Of a stretch of 64,000 bases of DNA, positions 12,284-22,689 are shown piece after piece (position 1 is the stretch's first letter; every line of letters begins with the position of its first letter). Made by a program: the position numbers and the translations under genes. The stretch comes from Dendrobium chrysotoxum (taxonomy: Eukaryota > Streptophyta > Magnoliopsida > Asparagales > Orchidaceae). The stretch covers positions 38,527,201 through 38,591,200 of the forward strand of contig CM034307.1 of NCBI GenBank assembly GCA_019925795.1, read 5' to 3'. The notes under the pieces are model-generated. The model was not told where the DNA came from. It did no database searches and was given only the letters and a program-made list of their open reading frames with translations.

Positions 12284-14370
12284 CACTACAGAAAAACTAG
12301 CAATTTTCAATGAAATTTTTTGGCAAAAATTAATCAGTGGTAATCATCGCTGCTATTACTGGAGAAAGGGGCGTCCGTATTTCATTTTGAAATTTGCAGC
12401 AGACATTCTGGCGGGCATTTCTGTCCGAAAGTTTTAGCTAAAATTTTCTCTAGAAATGGTATAGGTTTTAAATATTATAGCGAAAATGTTCACCGGTGAA
12501 AACTCTATTTTCACCATTCCATCCCTTCAGCCATCAATTCATGTGAAACAACCTTCCAAAGAAATTTTGAAACAAAAAGGAGTAGCAGCCTCCCCTGCTA
12601 TCCTGATTGTCTCCATCGCCAATCTTAATCGGACAGATTTGACTCTTCATGCACGGACGCATTCCTTGTTGAAGTCCACCATTCCTTCGCCGGTTGTTGC
12701 TCTCCATTTCCTTACTGTAAACTTTCTAGTTTGCCTCCTCCTCAAATTCTACTTACTTCATAAATAAGTAAAAACATGTAAGTCTTTGCATACCTTAAAA
12801 GTATCCTAGCTTGCAAAAAACTTTCCTACCCACAAATTCTTGTTAGATTGTACCCATTGAAAGTTAATTTCAACTGTATATAAATACTTGGAAAATGGGC
12901 ATCAAACCATCTTAATGCTCTTCTTAGGATTATGCAAAGGTCTTCAATGATTAGGATTAAGACACTAGGCTTTATTTAATGGTTCTTTATTAAATAAAAC
13001 TCATGCTCACCAAAAAAGAACTCTCATATATAAAATTGAAGTCTTAGACTATAACATTTATCAAAGATAATGATCACAATAATCATGCTTATTTCTGGGG
13101 TGCAATCCACTTAATTCAATAAAGCATATGGCCATTTAATTCATCATCCCTCAATATGTTAGATTTTGAATAATTCCACTTCAAAGTCTAGGATCTACTA
13201 GGTTAAGCTCCAAAACTACTCATCCAAATTAGAGTCATCTTTACAAAGCACATGTAAGTCTTTGCATACCTTGATCGGATAGATTGACTCTCCATTTGCA
13301 GACACATTCCTCGTTGAAGTCTACCAATCGTCCACCAATCATTACTCTAAAACTATTCATCCAAAATGAAGTCATCTTTATTGTTACTTTCTTATATATA
13401 TCAGGTATCTGTTTTAATGTTCAAGTCACCTCAAGGCTTAATGCACCTTTTTTTTGTCTTGCTTATTGAAACCATTATTAATAATCAACCGTAATTGTAA
13501 CTCAATGTTTATGTGTAGGACTTTATAGATCATATATGATATGGATGTTCAAAATCAAAGAAATTATATGTATAATATAGTATTGCTTGGATGCAAGACA
13601 TTAATAGATGAATTCATCAATGAAGTGAATTTTTTCATTAAGACAACCATGAACTATCCTCCTTGAGAGGTTTCATTGTCCTTGTTCAAAGCACAAAGGC
13701 CAAACATACCTCATACTAGATGAGATTATTGTTGATTTATATCGCATAGGAATTATGTCAGAATCTTTGTTTTGGAAATCACATGGTGTATCAACTCATT
13801 ATCTGCCTTAATCAACTCATTCACTCATTATAATTTATTTTGATAAAGCTTTGAGATTAGTTTATCATGACTATTTATTGATTACATATATGTTATATTT
13901 ATTATGAAGTTTATTTAGATATTCATTATCTTTTGATGAAGAGAGCATATTTTTAGGTTTTTTTTTGTATTTAATGAATTTTTTTCTTTTAAATTATATG
14001 CAACTTCTAAGTGCTTAATGAATTTAATTTCTTGAGGATGTGATTTTGAAAACGGTAGCTCATTATAAGTTTATTATTATAGAGCTCTCATATTATAGGA
14101 CTTTGCGATGAAGTTTGTGATTGATTGCAAATTATTATTAATGAATCAAATTAGTGCAGCTTGCATGCATTTTCATAAAAAAAATTGCAGATTTGTAATG
14201 GTTTAAAGCACTGGAATTTGTCTGTTGTTACAGATTAGCAGTGTTCTTAGCTGCTGCTATTATAGCATTTGTACAGAACAATAGTGGTTTTAACTGCTGC
14301 AATCCTACATATTTGCAGAGGTTTTAATCGCTATCAAAAAAACCGCTGGTAAAATAGTATCTAATACAAT
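12284..14370. mobile_element. Probable non-autonomous CACTA (En/Spm) element
   Basis: The left end reads CACTACAGAAAAACTAGC, matching the plant CACTA terminal motif CACTACAAGAAAAA. Both ends carry short sub-terminal motifs of the CCGCTGCTATTA type: CGCTGCTATTACTGG near 12350, and GCTGCTATTATAGC, AGTGGTTTTAACTGCTGC and AACCGCTGG between 14250 and 14350. Such sub-terminal arrays bind the CACTA transposase. No transposase frame is present, and the right terminal GTAGTG is not recognisable, so the right edge is approximate. Confidence 0.5.
12620..13380 (+). repeat. Diverged direct repeat inside the CACTA-like element
   Basis: A block reading roughly CGGACAGATTTGACTC followed by CATTCCTTGTTGAAGTC occurs at 12630-12680 and again (CGGATAGATTGACTC, CATTCCTCGTTGAAGTC) at 13274-13322. 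A second shared block, ACATGTAAGTCTTTGCATACC, is at 12774 and 13251. The block order differs between the two halves, which points to internal rearrangement. The 93-codon frame at 12486-12767 overlaps the first copy; its second counterpart is only 61 codons, so coding is not supported. Confidence 0.5.
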
Positions 14371-14419
14371 GGTTTAGAGAGTCCTTGGGAGTCTGTTTCC
14401 GAAGGAAACAAACACAACA

Positions 14420-15668
14420 GATCTTAAACCATCGCAGTATATTACTGTTGCATATAAAAAATTTATGCTATACTAATCTCAAAATAAATTTAACAGATTT
14501 TAAGTCCAACCTAATATAATTTGTATCACAATATCTTAACATAATTTTAATTCTAACTCCATTGTAATATATTTTACAATATTCATGTGCATTAATATAT
14601 CATTAATTATATTTAAAAAAGAATTTTCAATTTTTAATAGATTAAAACATAAAGGGAGATTCAAATACATAAGACTTAAAATTAGTCTATTGACATGTTT
14701 AATATTAAAAATTATCTTTTCACTAAACTACCTCTATGATCAATGATGTCGTTTCCTGCGTTTGTGAAACCCTCAACCATGAAGAAAAAAGAAAGGAAGT
14801 CCCTTGAGACCTCATTGGCGAGAAGGGCATCCATAGTATCAATGGCATGCAAATGCCAACTATACCATCTATGACGAAGGAGCAGCGAGGCAGTAAATAT
14901 ATGTATTATATAAATAAATATAAAAATTTAGATACTTTTATATAAATAGATAAAAAAATTAGTGGCATTAATATAATAAATCTTCTTACTATTTAAGAAC
15001 CGTAGCCAAAGGCTCCAGAATCAACCGAAGTTGCATTCCCTCGCTCAAACAACACCCCCACTTAAAAAACCAGCAGATCCTCTTTTCCTAAAGCCAAGAA
15101 GCCCAGAATGCAAAAAAAGAAGAAGAAACCAGCCATGGACCGCTGTCCCGGCTACTGCCTCGTCCACCACCACTCCGTCGCCGGCAAAGACTGGTTGCTC
15201 CGCCAAAACAGCCGTTTAAAGCGTTATACCTCCCCCGACGGCATTCCCTGCTTCGTGTTCCCCCAAGACAATAATGAGCCAATTAACCTTTCTGCCATCG
15301 ACATCAGTGCCATGCATTTCCTGCAAAAGAAAACGGCCATGGAACGCGTCCGCGGAGGCCCAGTCAAAAACAACGCCGTCATCCTCCCCGCCAGCTACAA
15401 CACCTCCCAGTATCAATCACAACTCTCTGCCTCCACCACCGCCGTCGGAATTCACTTTCTGCTTTTCATCGAAGGGCCAGTTCTTGCCGCCGCGGAATCA
15501 AGAGGTGCTTAACGGAAGCCGGAGTCGGGCAACAAGCTGTGGATGAGGTCGTGCTCGCAGGAGCTTCCACTAACATACCGAAGGTCCAAGAAGTTCTTCG
15601 AGAGTTCTTTCAAGGGCAGCCGTTCAGATGTGAAATAGACCTACAAATCTTGTCATGTCGACTGCTTC
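14420..15668 (+). repeat. Segmental duplication, copy 1 (Hsp70-like locus plus 5' flank)
   Basis: This stretch aligns with 22690-24240. The match covers the AT-rich 5' flank (shared blocks near 14625-14660 and 22850-22880, and CAATGATGT near 14740 and 22970) and the coding part. The homologous flank shows that DNA was duplicated together with upstream sequence, so the second copy did not arise by retroposition of an mRNA. Confidence 0.7.
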
Positions 15669-15980
15669 TCTATACACAAGGGTGAAATCAACCTTAGTTT
15701 TTAGGGGGACAAACTTATAAATAATATATCTACATAATGTGTTAATTCTGCTAAGGGGGCAATCACTTAAAGATCATAATATTTTAATTTTTTTAGGAAG
15801 GACAATTGCCTAAAGACTCCTATAATAAAGAGTAACAAAAGGATGAATGGGGGACAAATTACCTAAATATCCATATAAAAATAATTTTTTTACTTTTTTG
15901 AGGGGGGGGGGCAATTGCCCCCCTGGACACCAGAGGGTTCCACCCCTGTCTATACATAAATATCCTCTCCGATTTGGCTG
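15135..15980 (+). pseudogene. Hsp70-like pseudogene, copy 1 (deleted and MITE-disrupted)
   Basis: The ATG at 15135 aligns with the start of copy 2 at 23356. The readable frame to 15512 covers a diverged part of the Hsp70 ATPase domain: CLVHHHSVAGKDWLL, PDGIPCFVF, then NNAVILPASYNTSQYQ and EGPVLAA. The last corresponds to the conserved Hsp70 segment ending in a PEPTAIAL-type motif. The gene then jumps by 359 bp relative to copy 2. It resumes as the later segment that in copy 2 reads VLAGASTNIPEVREVL (equivalent to the Hsp70 VGGSTRIPKV motif), here out of the main frame. A hAT-like MITE interrupts it at 15677. The N-terminal phosphate-binding GIDLGTT motif is absent. GC content is clearly higher than in the surroundings. 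Closest remembered family: the divergent plant Hsp70-8 type. Non-functional. Confidence 0.7.
15677..15948. mobile_element. hAT-like MITE with 8-bp target duplication
   Basis: The 272-bp element begins CAAGGGTGAAATC and ends GGTTCCACCCCTG. The reverse complement of the end is CAGGGGTGGAACC, which pairs with the start at 10 of 13 positions. It is flanked by a perfect 8-bp repeat TCTATACA (15669-15676 and 15949-15956), the target length typical of hAT transposons. With the element and one repeat removed, the sequence lines up with copy 2 of the Hsp70-like gene around 24260-24290. Part of the interior (GGGGCAATTGCC, ACAAATTACCTAAA blocks) recurs at 60690-60915. Confidence 0.85.
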
Positions 15981-16521
15981 ATTGTGACAGGTTTGGAGAC
16001 CACAAATCTCGGGCTGTACTCTGTTTGACGGTTTTTTTTTTGGTGAAAATTGAGGGCTTAGCCCAATCTATTGATAGTCAAAAAGAGTGTGCGTGTGTAA
16101 AAGTAAAGAAGCCTATAAGAAATGAATAAAAAAACAAGAACAAAGAAGGATCTACTCGGAGCAAAAAAATAAAATTGACAGGTGAGCCTATTGGCCTGGA
16201 TTCAGAAATACTTGCAAAGATCATAAAATGCTAGTCAGATATTCTCTTGGTTGCCTGAAGACCTTTCAAAAAGGTAGGGCAGGCTTCATCATTGTCCTGG
16301 CCCAAAATTAAGCCTGCCAAAAAGGCCAGAGAGAACATGCTGTGGAAAACTAACGAGAAGGCATGATGAAACCACAAAATAACAGCAAGAAAGAAGAATT
16401 GAGAGGGCATCCCAAAGAGCTCCCATTGCCAAAACCAGCCTCCAGAAAAAAGCTAAAAAAGAGCTTCCCATGAAGTGGATACTAGTTTATATCCAACAAT
16501 AAACAACCAATCTGATCGGGC

Positions 16522-17000
16522 CTAGCAGGCATTGATCAGTTTTATCCTTTCCTTCATAGATTCTCCATTTTTCCAACTAGATAGCTTTAAATTAATTGCT
16601 CTAGCAATCTTTTTAGAAAGAGTGGCCGCACACATAGCAGTGAAGTTAAACCTCTTGTTGCTCCGTTCAATCCACAAGTGATAACCAAAAGCATTAAGGG
16701 AGAGAAGAGTGCCACTTTTAATGTCTTGGGGTTCAGGTAATCCGCCAACGTGATAGAAAGCTTGGGTTACAGTAGGCCTAAGGTAAAAGTTCTGAAATGA
16801 AGGAATAAGCCTTTTCAACACAGTAAAAGAAAATTTGTATCTGAACATCAGGTGGGATAAAGTTTGTGTGTAGGTATGACAAAAGATGCAGTTTTTATCT
16901 TGAATTTGAATGTTCCTTTTAGCCAGTTCATCAACAGTTTTCAAACCTCACCTATAAGCTAGCCAGGAGTCCACATAGTAACGAAGAGAGTGTTTTTTGT
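16522..17000 (-). pseudogene. LINE ORF2 C-terminus, zf-RVT-like region
   Basis: A 140-codon frame begins KTVDELAKRNIQIQDKNCIF and continues CHTYTQTLSHLMF. It resembles the zf-RVT zinc-binding region found after the reverse transcriptase in plant LINEs (CxxC followed by a HLxF/Y block); the last Cys of the usual set appears lost. A basic helical tail follows (KKIARAINLKLSSWKNGE). The frame is open because selection stopped recently or by chance; the upstream RT frame is broken. Confidence 0.65.
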
Positions 17001-17479
17001 GCCAAATCAGATAATGCTAGCCTAAAGTGTCCTCAAGAGCAAAGAATTCATTATAATAGTTTTTAAATGTGGCTTGCTCTAAGTTTTTCCATTGAATATG
17101 ATTGGTGTCGTTGGAGGATATAGGAGTGTTAGATATGATTTCTCTCATATGCTCACTGATAGAGGCATGAATAGCCCAGGTGTTGGAAAAAAAATCCAGT
17201 CTACAATTCTAGGATTATAACTACAAACCGTGGTGATAGGGACATCTGAGAATTTGGAAGTAATCAATTCTCCCATGCACCAATGATCCCAGGTAATAGC
17301 AGCCGGACTATTAGGATTGATGTGAAAGATAAAATTATTTCTAGCATGTATGGAAGTGCTACAGATACTCTTCTAAAAGGCAGTAGCATTAGGTTGGATG
17401 GGCTTCCCAGGGGATGTGTATCTAGTGTTCTTCCAGTTGGTGAGAGGAGATGGGAGGTTCTAAATCTATTGATGATACC

Positions 17480-19310
17480 ACAATTGAAGGTAAATTTTAA
17501 AGCCTGGAGAGAAGCAATACCAAGGCTGCCCTTAGAGAGGGGCTTGTAAATATGTAGCCACGATATGAGATGTAAATGTCTGAGATGGGTGAAACCACTA
17601 TAGTAAAGAAACTTGGAGCATAACTTCCCAATTGCCTTAGTGATAGATTTAGGAATAGTAGACCCTCGAATCTAGTACGCCACCGTATTAGTAATAGTAA
17701 ACTTGATAAATTGCATCCTGCTTGCAAAAGAGAGAAATTTAGCCTTCCAACCGAAAAGGTGATTAGTAATTTTATCAACCAAAGGATTATAATCAAATGC
17801 TTTGATTCTACCCGAGGAGATAGGCAGACCAAGATAGGATATTTTATTAGAAATGTTCGGGATATAGAGGGAAAGAGAGATTTCTGAAGGGAGGGGAGTG
17901 CTCGGAGAGATGAGAAGAGAGCTCTTATGTAGGTTAAGATGCAAACCGATACTCTTTGAAAAGGTGTTAAGAATCCTCATGAGACAATTGCCATTGTTAA
18001 TGTTAGCCTTACCAAACACTAGTAAATCATCCATATAGGAAAGATGTGATAGCTGAAATCTCTCATAATTGAAGCCTTCAAAAGTTTCAGTAGAGGTAGT
18101 AGAGTCTATAAGACATGAGAATGCATCCATGATGATGCAAAAAAGGTATGGGCTTAAAGGGTAGCCTTGCTTGATACCGGATGAGGAAGGGAAAAAACCT
18201 TCCAAAGCCCCTTCGACGCTAATAGAAAAGTTAACTTTGTTGATGCAAGCTTTTATCTAGTTGATAAAAGGGGCAGGGAACCCCTTTTGAGCCATTCTCG
18301 CAAAGAGAAATTCCCTAAACACAGTGTCAAAGGCTTTTCCGATATTGAATTTGGTGCAGAAATACTTATTTTTGCTGTTTTTCTTGAAAGAAAAACTTAG
18401 ATTCTATGTAGCAAAGGTGGTGTTATCAATAAAAATTATGTTTGCAATGAATGTAGTTTGGGTCTTATGGATTATGCTAGGCATAATTAACTTCATACGA
18501 TTTGCAAGAACCTTAGCGATGATTTTGTAAAAAGCATTGCAGAACGCAATGGGTCTAAAGTCTTGAATGTTTTCCACATGAGGCTTTTTGCGAATGAGAG
18601 AGATGGTATTTTCTTTGACACTTTTTGGGAGATAGCTTTTGTTAAAAAATGATATTACATCATTGCAAACCGTATTCCCCGTAATGTTCCAAGATTGCTT
18701 ATAAAAATCAAAATTGAAGCCATCAAGAACAGGAGAGGAGGTGGAGCAACACGAAATGACTGCCGCTTGGATTTCAACATTGGTGGCTGGCATGATGAGG
18801 GCCATGATATCCGTAGGTGAGATGACACTTCCCCTAGGAAATAGATTGATATCCATGTTGGCTGGGGGTGGAGAGTTGAAGAGGTCCCTAAAGTGATTAA
18901 TTATGCCATGAATATTTATAGTTTGATTGTGGTCCTTCCCAAGGATAAAAGCATTGAGTGCATTTTTGTTGAAACTTTTCCTTTTGTGAAGCTTGGAATA
19001 CAAGAATTTTAAATCTTCTTCCCCCTTCATTAACCATTTAACTTTAGACCTCTGGATAGTCTAGGAGGCCCAAATATAGTTGTAAAAGGCTAGTTCAATA
19101 CTCAACTGCTTGAATCTACTACAGAGCTCACTATTTAGAGGGTTTAAATCCATTTTCAATTGACATTCCTTTTGTTGTGAGGCTAGATATTCACACTTGG
19201 AAGCAATATGGTTCGAAGATCCCCACTTTTCGGATTTTATCGTTGTTTTCAGTAGCTTCAGTTTTTTTATAGAGACAGATGATGGGATTACCATGAGATG
19301 GGGTAGCAAA
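17480..19310 (-). pseudogene. LINE ORF2 reverse transcriptase (degenerate)
   Basis: From 19310 downward the translation gives the linker (KWGSSNHIASKCEYLA...), then the RVT_1 start with LIRKKPHVENIQDFRPIAFC and NAFYKIIAKVLANRMKLIMP. GIKQGYPLSPYLFCIIMD follows near 18180-18125, and the catalytic SYMDDLLVFG near 18040-18010. Downstream are KISYLGLPIS and the thumb-like region. These are the ordered blocks of plant L1-type reverse transcriptases, and the Asp pair of the active site is kept. Frame breaks occur near 18400, 18240 and 17670, so the ORF is not intact. Confidence 0.85.
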
Positions 19311-19384
19311 AATCAATATTAGGATGTTTCAAAATTTTAGAAATTTGCTATAGTAGTTTTTAAACATGAATTTAGGAGAGTGTC

Positions 19385-20135
19385 TCAAATCAAAATCAGC
19401 TTTGAGGATAAGCAGGGTGTGATCAGAATTAAACTATTAAGCACCTTGTAAGTAAAGTTGGGGAACAAATTAACCCAAGCTTCATTAACTATCATGCGAT
19501 AAAGCCTCAAATGAATCGGATTGTCACTTCTCTGGTTAAACCAAGTATGAAAATTGCCACACAAAAAAAGTATGAAAATTGCCAGATGATGGGAGTTCCA
19601 GAAGGTTTGTCTCAAAGATGAAATTGTTAAAGGGGGCAAGCATTGAAGTAGGGAGCACATTTCCTCCAGTTTTTTCAGATGGAAATTGGCAAAAATTAAA
19701 ATCTCCCATGAACACCCAAGGCATGGAGTCATTTAGGCTCATCCTTTTAAGGTCTTCCCAAAGTGAAGATCTATCCTCAAAAGAATTAAAGGTATAAACA
19801 ATAGAGAGAAGTAAAGGTTGGATATGGTCGGCCTTAAGGACTCCCATGATCATCTTGCTGGTGGAAGACATGGGGGATAAAGAAAGATTTTCATAATTCC
19901 ATTTGATCCAAATACGGCCAGGGGATGCAAGTTTAAAGTCATTGAAGCTTTGTTCTTGCTCAAAGATTCTGTGGTTAGAACAAAACCAAGGGTCATTGAG
20001 GTTGTAGTGTAGGATTCAGTTTTCCAGGAGGCATTTAATATAAATACTCTCATCTCTGACCAGTTTTTTATAGCAGTTAACCTTATCAAGGTTATTAAAT
20101 CCCCTGATGTTCCAAGCAATAGTTGGAATGATCAT
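19385..20135 (-). pseudogene. LINE ORF2 endonuclease domain (degenerate)
   Basis: Starting at the Met at 20135 the frame reads MIIPTIAWNIRGFNNLDK, the N-terminal motif of plant LINE apurinic-type endonucleases. A PWVFMGDFNFCQFPSEKTGG block follows at about 19720-19680, containing the GDFN catalytic motif. Frameshifts follow, and a repeated stretch near 19550-19580 suggests a local duplication. The domain nicks target DNA to prime reverse transcription. Several interruptions make it inactive as it stands. Confidence 0.7.
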
Positions 20136-20510
20136 GAAATTTGATGAGTAGTTTTTGGGCCTTTCCTAGAGCCCTTGCATCTGGTTTTGCTATGTCCTTG
20201 ATTTGTGGGAGGATCAATTGGTTTGTTTTTGGGGGAGGTGGTCTTAGTGTGGCGTGAAGGGATGAAGTTTATTGGAGAGGAGTGAAGGTTGTTAGTAGGA
20301 TGTTCTTCTGATTCTTGAAAAGAAGATGTTTCAGAGTTGGGAGATTTAAGAAGAATGCTGAATTTATTAGGAGATATGACTTTAGAAAGAGCTTGTTTAG
20401 TGGGGGGAGGAATGGCGTCTGAGGAGGAGGACTCCACGTTAGAGGAGTTTAGGTTGGGGATGGGGATTGAGTTGTTTGTAGGTCTTTCGGGTTCTGAAGT
20501 ACCTAATCAA
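20132..20510 (-). pseudogene. LINE ORF1, C-terminal fragment
   Basis: The readable frame upstream of the endonuclease is rich in Ser, Pro, Thr and Lys (for example SPNKFSILLKSPNSETSSF, then a basic tail with RCKGSRKGP). That is the typical composition of the disordered C-terminus of plant LINE ORF1, a nucleic-acid-binding protein. The frame continues upstream of the first Met at 20437 as a Pro/Asn-rich stretch to about 20500, where homology stops, so the RNA-binding and zinc-knuckle part is missing. Its stop overlaps the ORF2 start as ATGA at 20135-20132. Confidence 0.6.
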
Positions 20511-22689
20511 GATCATAATAAGCTCAGAAATCTTTGATATGTTTTGAGATGGGTACAATATAAAATATTTATGTATTATATTCATTTTGAAGTAAATTTA
20601 AGGCTTTGAAGCTCATCATTATTATTTTTTTATCCAAATGTTCAAACACATTTTTTTCTATTATTTTCTCTAATTTTTTTTAGATTATACATAATTAGGA
20701 AATTGAGTTATAATTACTTTACATTCCTAAAACATTATCTCCATAAACAAATTAGGTTTCTAACTGTGAAATCAACATAATAATGATAATAAAACATTTC
20801 TAGTTTAGAACATTACACTTAAAAGGCTTGCTAATATCAAGAAGAAATTTTTTTGTTTTTTTCTTTGTTACATACTAGAATATTTACGACAATAGAGAGG
20901 TAGATAGTTTAATATCCTAGATTTTCTAAAAGATCCAACACATATATGGGTGGAACCCTGTAATGCCCAAGGGAGCCTAAAAAATAATAAATCTTTTTTT
21001 ATAAGAGGATTTCTAGTAATTTGCCACCTATTGCCCTAGCCAACTTGTTTTCACGTGAATAGTGACTTGACAGACCCTGCAATCGATAGAAAAAAAAATG
21101 CATAGCTCACATCTCCTGGGTGTTGTTTTTTTTCCTCTTTGTTGCCTCTTAGCCAAGTCCAGGTGAGTCAAACAAGGGCCTACGTGTGATCTCCTGTGAG
21201 TGAAACAAGGTGCGAACGAGTTGGTATGCAGTTCGATCTAATCGAGTGACATTACGAGAGGGAAAGAAATCAAAGGAAGCAGGTTTTGTTCCCACATCCA
21301 CTGACCGCATTATCACTATCGAGAAGCACCTCCTCTCGCTTTTCAAGTAAGCCAATGCTATGAGTTCAATTTTTATTCGCCTATGAGTTGTTTGACTATT
21401 TTTCTTTTTATATGTTCTTTATAATTCATTAAAAAGTATTGCTTAATTCTGTGTTCTGTCCCAAATTGATTGTTGGTGCAAAGGATCCATATGCCTAAGT
21501 GTGGATGCTTAATTTCTAGGTGTAAAAGATATGCATGTTGATTGAATTAGAGATGATGATTCGATTGGAGATGCTTGTGTCCTTTTAAATTTTTACGCCA
21601 TCGATTTTTTTTTGTGATTAGAGATGAGTGGGGTGAATAAACTAAAGATTGAAAATGAAAAATTTTAGAATAGGGATTATCGAGTCGAAATCATTTATTT
21701 TCTTGAAGCTATATAACTATAAGAGAATGGCTACTTCTTAAATCATCTTAATTTTAGACTTGGAAATTTGTTCACAAAATTGAAGGTTTGGGCTAATTCT
21801 AGAGTATTTTAGTTTTTGAAATATTGAGAGAATTAATATTATCAGGCAAGTTTTGTTCAAGGATTTTTTTTGTTTTACTTTTTTTGGGATTATATTGTGA
21901 GTGATTTGTGGCTCTCATTAGTCATTCCCATTGTTTATCAAACAATTTGGTAATTTATCGTGTATATATGACTTTTTTTTTCTTATATCGTGTATATATG
22001 ACTTCATAAGCTCGAAGAAGCTATAATCCATCCTTAAATCAAACATTTGTCTTTTTATGAAATGTGTGTTAGTGCATACTACTAACAATTCCACGATTAA
22101 CGCTCTTTGACACCAAGCATGCATGTAAGAATTTATTTTGAATTTTGTCTTATATATATTTATATTATTCATTTTTTTATATATATTTGCCTACCCCCCA
22201 ACACATAGAGACGTGCACACACACACACACACACACAAACATACACACTCTCGAAAAAAAAAGTTTGTTCTGCCCCTCCACGTATATAATAAAGAGAGAG
22301 GAGTATAAGAATGATAGGAGATACCAGAGTTTTTAAATGATTCCACTAGAAGAGTGCAAGAATTGTAAGAGATACTTGAGTTTTCGAGGAAAGGGAAAAT
22401 CTACGGGGCTATCCTTGTTAAAATGATGGGGGATTTACATACATACCACTTTTCACTAGTATTAGTAAAGCCCTTCGTCGAGAGAAGACATTAAGATATT
22501 GCAAAGAATGCATTTGTTGGTTTATGTTGGGAAGAGCCCTTTAGCAGCAATCCAAGTAGTAAAGTTGATGTTGATGACAGTGGTTGGATGGTGGCCCAAC
22601 ATTAGTTCTCAGGTGGTGCTTTGGGATCCTTAAAGCATATTGAGATTTTCTAAAAGAAAACTTATGGGGTTGTACTTAAGAATTATTGA
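20511..22689. other. Unassigned AT-rich DNA, possible LTR start
   Basis: No gene is supported. TGTAATGCCCAAGGGAGCC at about 20960 resembles the TGTAAxxCCC opening of many plant Ty3/gypsy LTRs. It is followed by a CACGTGAATAGTGAC block, but no second LTR or coding region was found, so this stays tentative. A 28-bp AC microsatellite lies at 22213-22240. The 84-codon and 68-codon minus-strand frames here have no recognisable domain. Confidence 0.3.

Larger units (their letters stand above)
16031..20510 (-). mobile_element. L1-type LINE, 5'-truncated and degenerate
   Basis: On the minus strand the order is: C-terminal part of ORF1 (20510-20132), apurinic-type endonuclease, reverse transcriptase, zf-RVT-like region, 3' UTR and an A-tract (seen as ten T on the plus strand at 16031-16040). 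This is the layout of plant L1-clade LINEs. The 5' end lies inside ORF1, consistent with incomplete target-primed reverse transcription. Several stops and frameshifts break ORF2. It sits just downstream of Hsp70-like copy 1. I could not identify a matching target-site duplication at the two ends. Confidence 0.85.

Noticed and set aside
15031..15546. Overlapping Pro/Ser-rich frames around Hsp70-like copy 1
   Set aside because: These are other-frame shadows of the GC-rich Hsp70-like sequence; only the frame from 15135 matches copy 2 and the Hsp70 family.
20960..21360. Ty3/gypsy LTR beginning TGTAATGCCC
   Set aside because: Only the opening looks LTR-like; no end, second copy or internal domain was found, so it is mentioned under unassigned DNA instead of annotated as an element.
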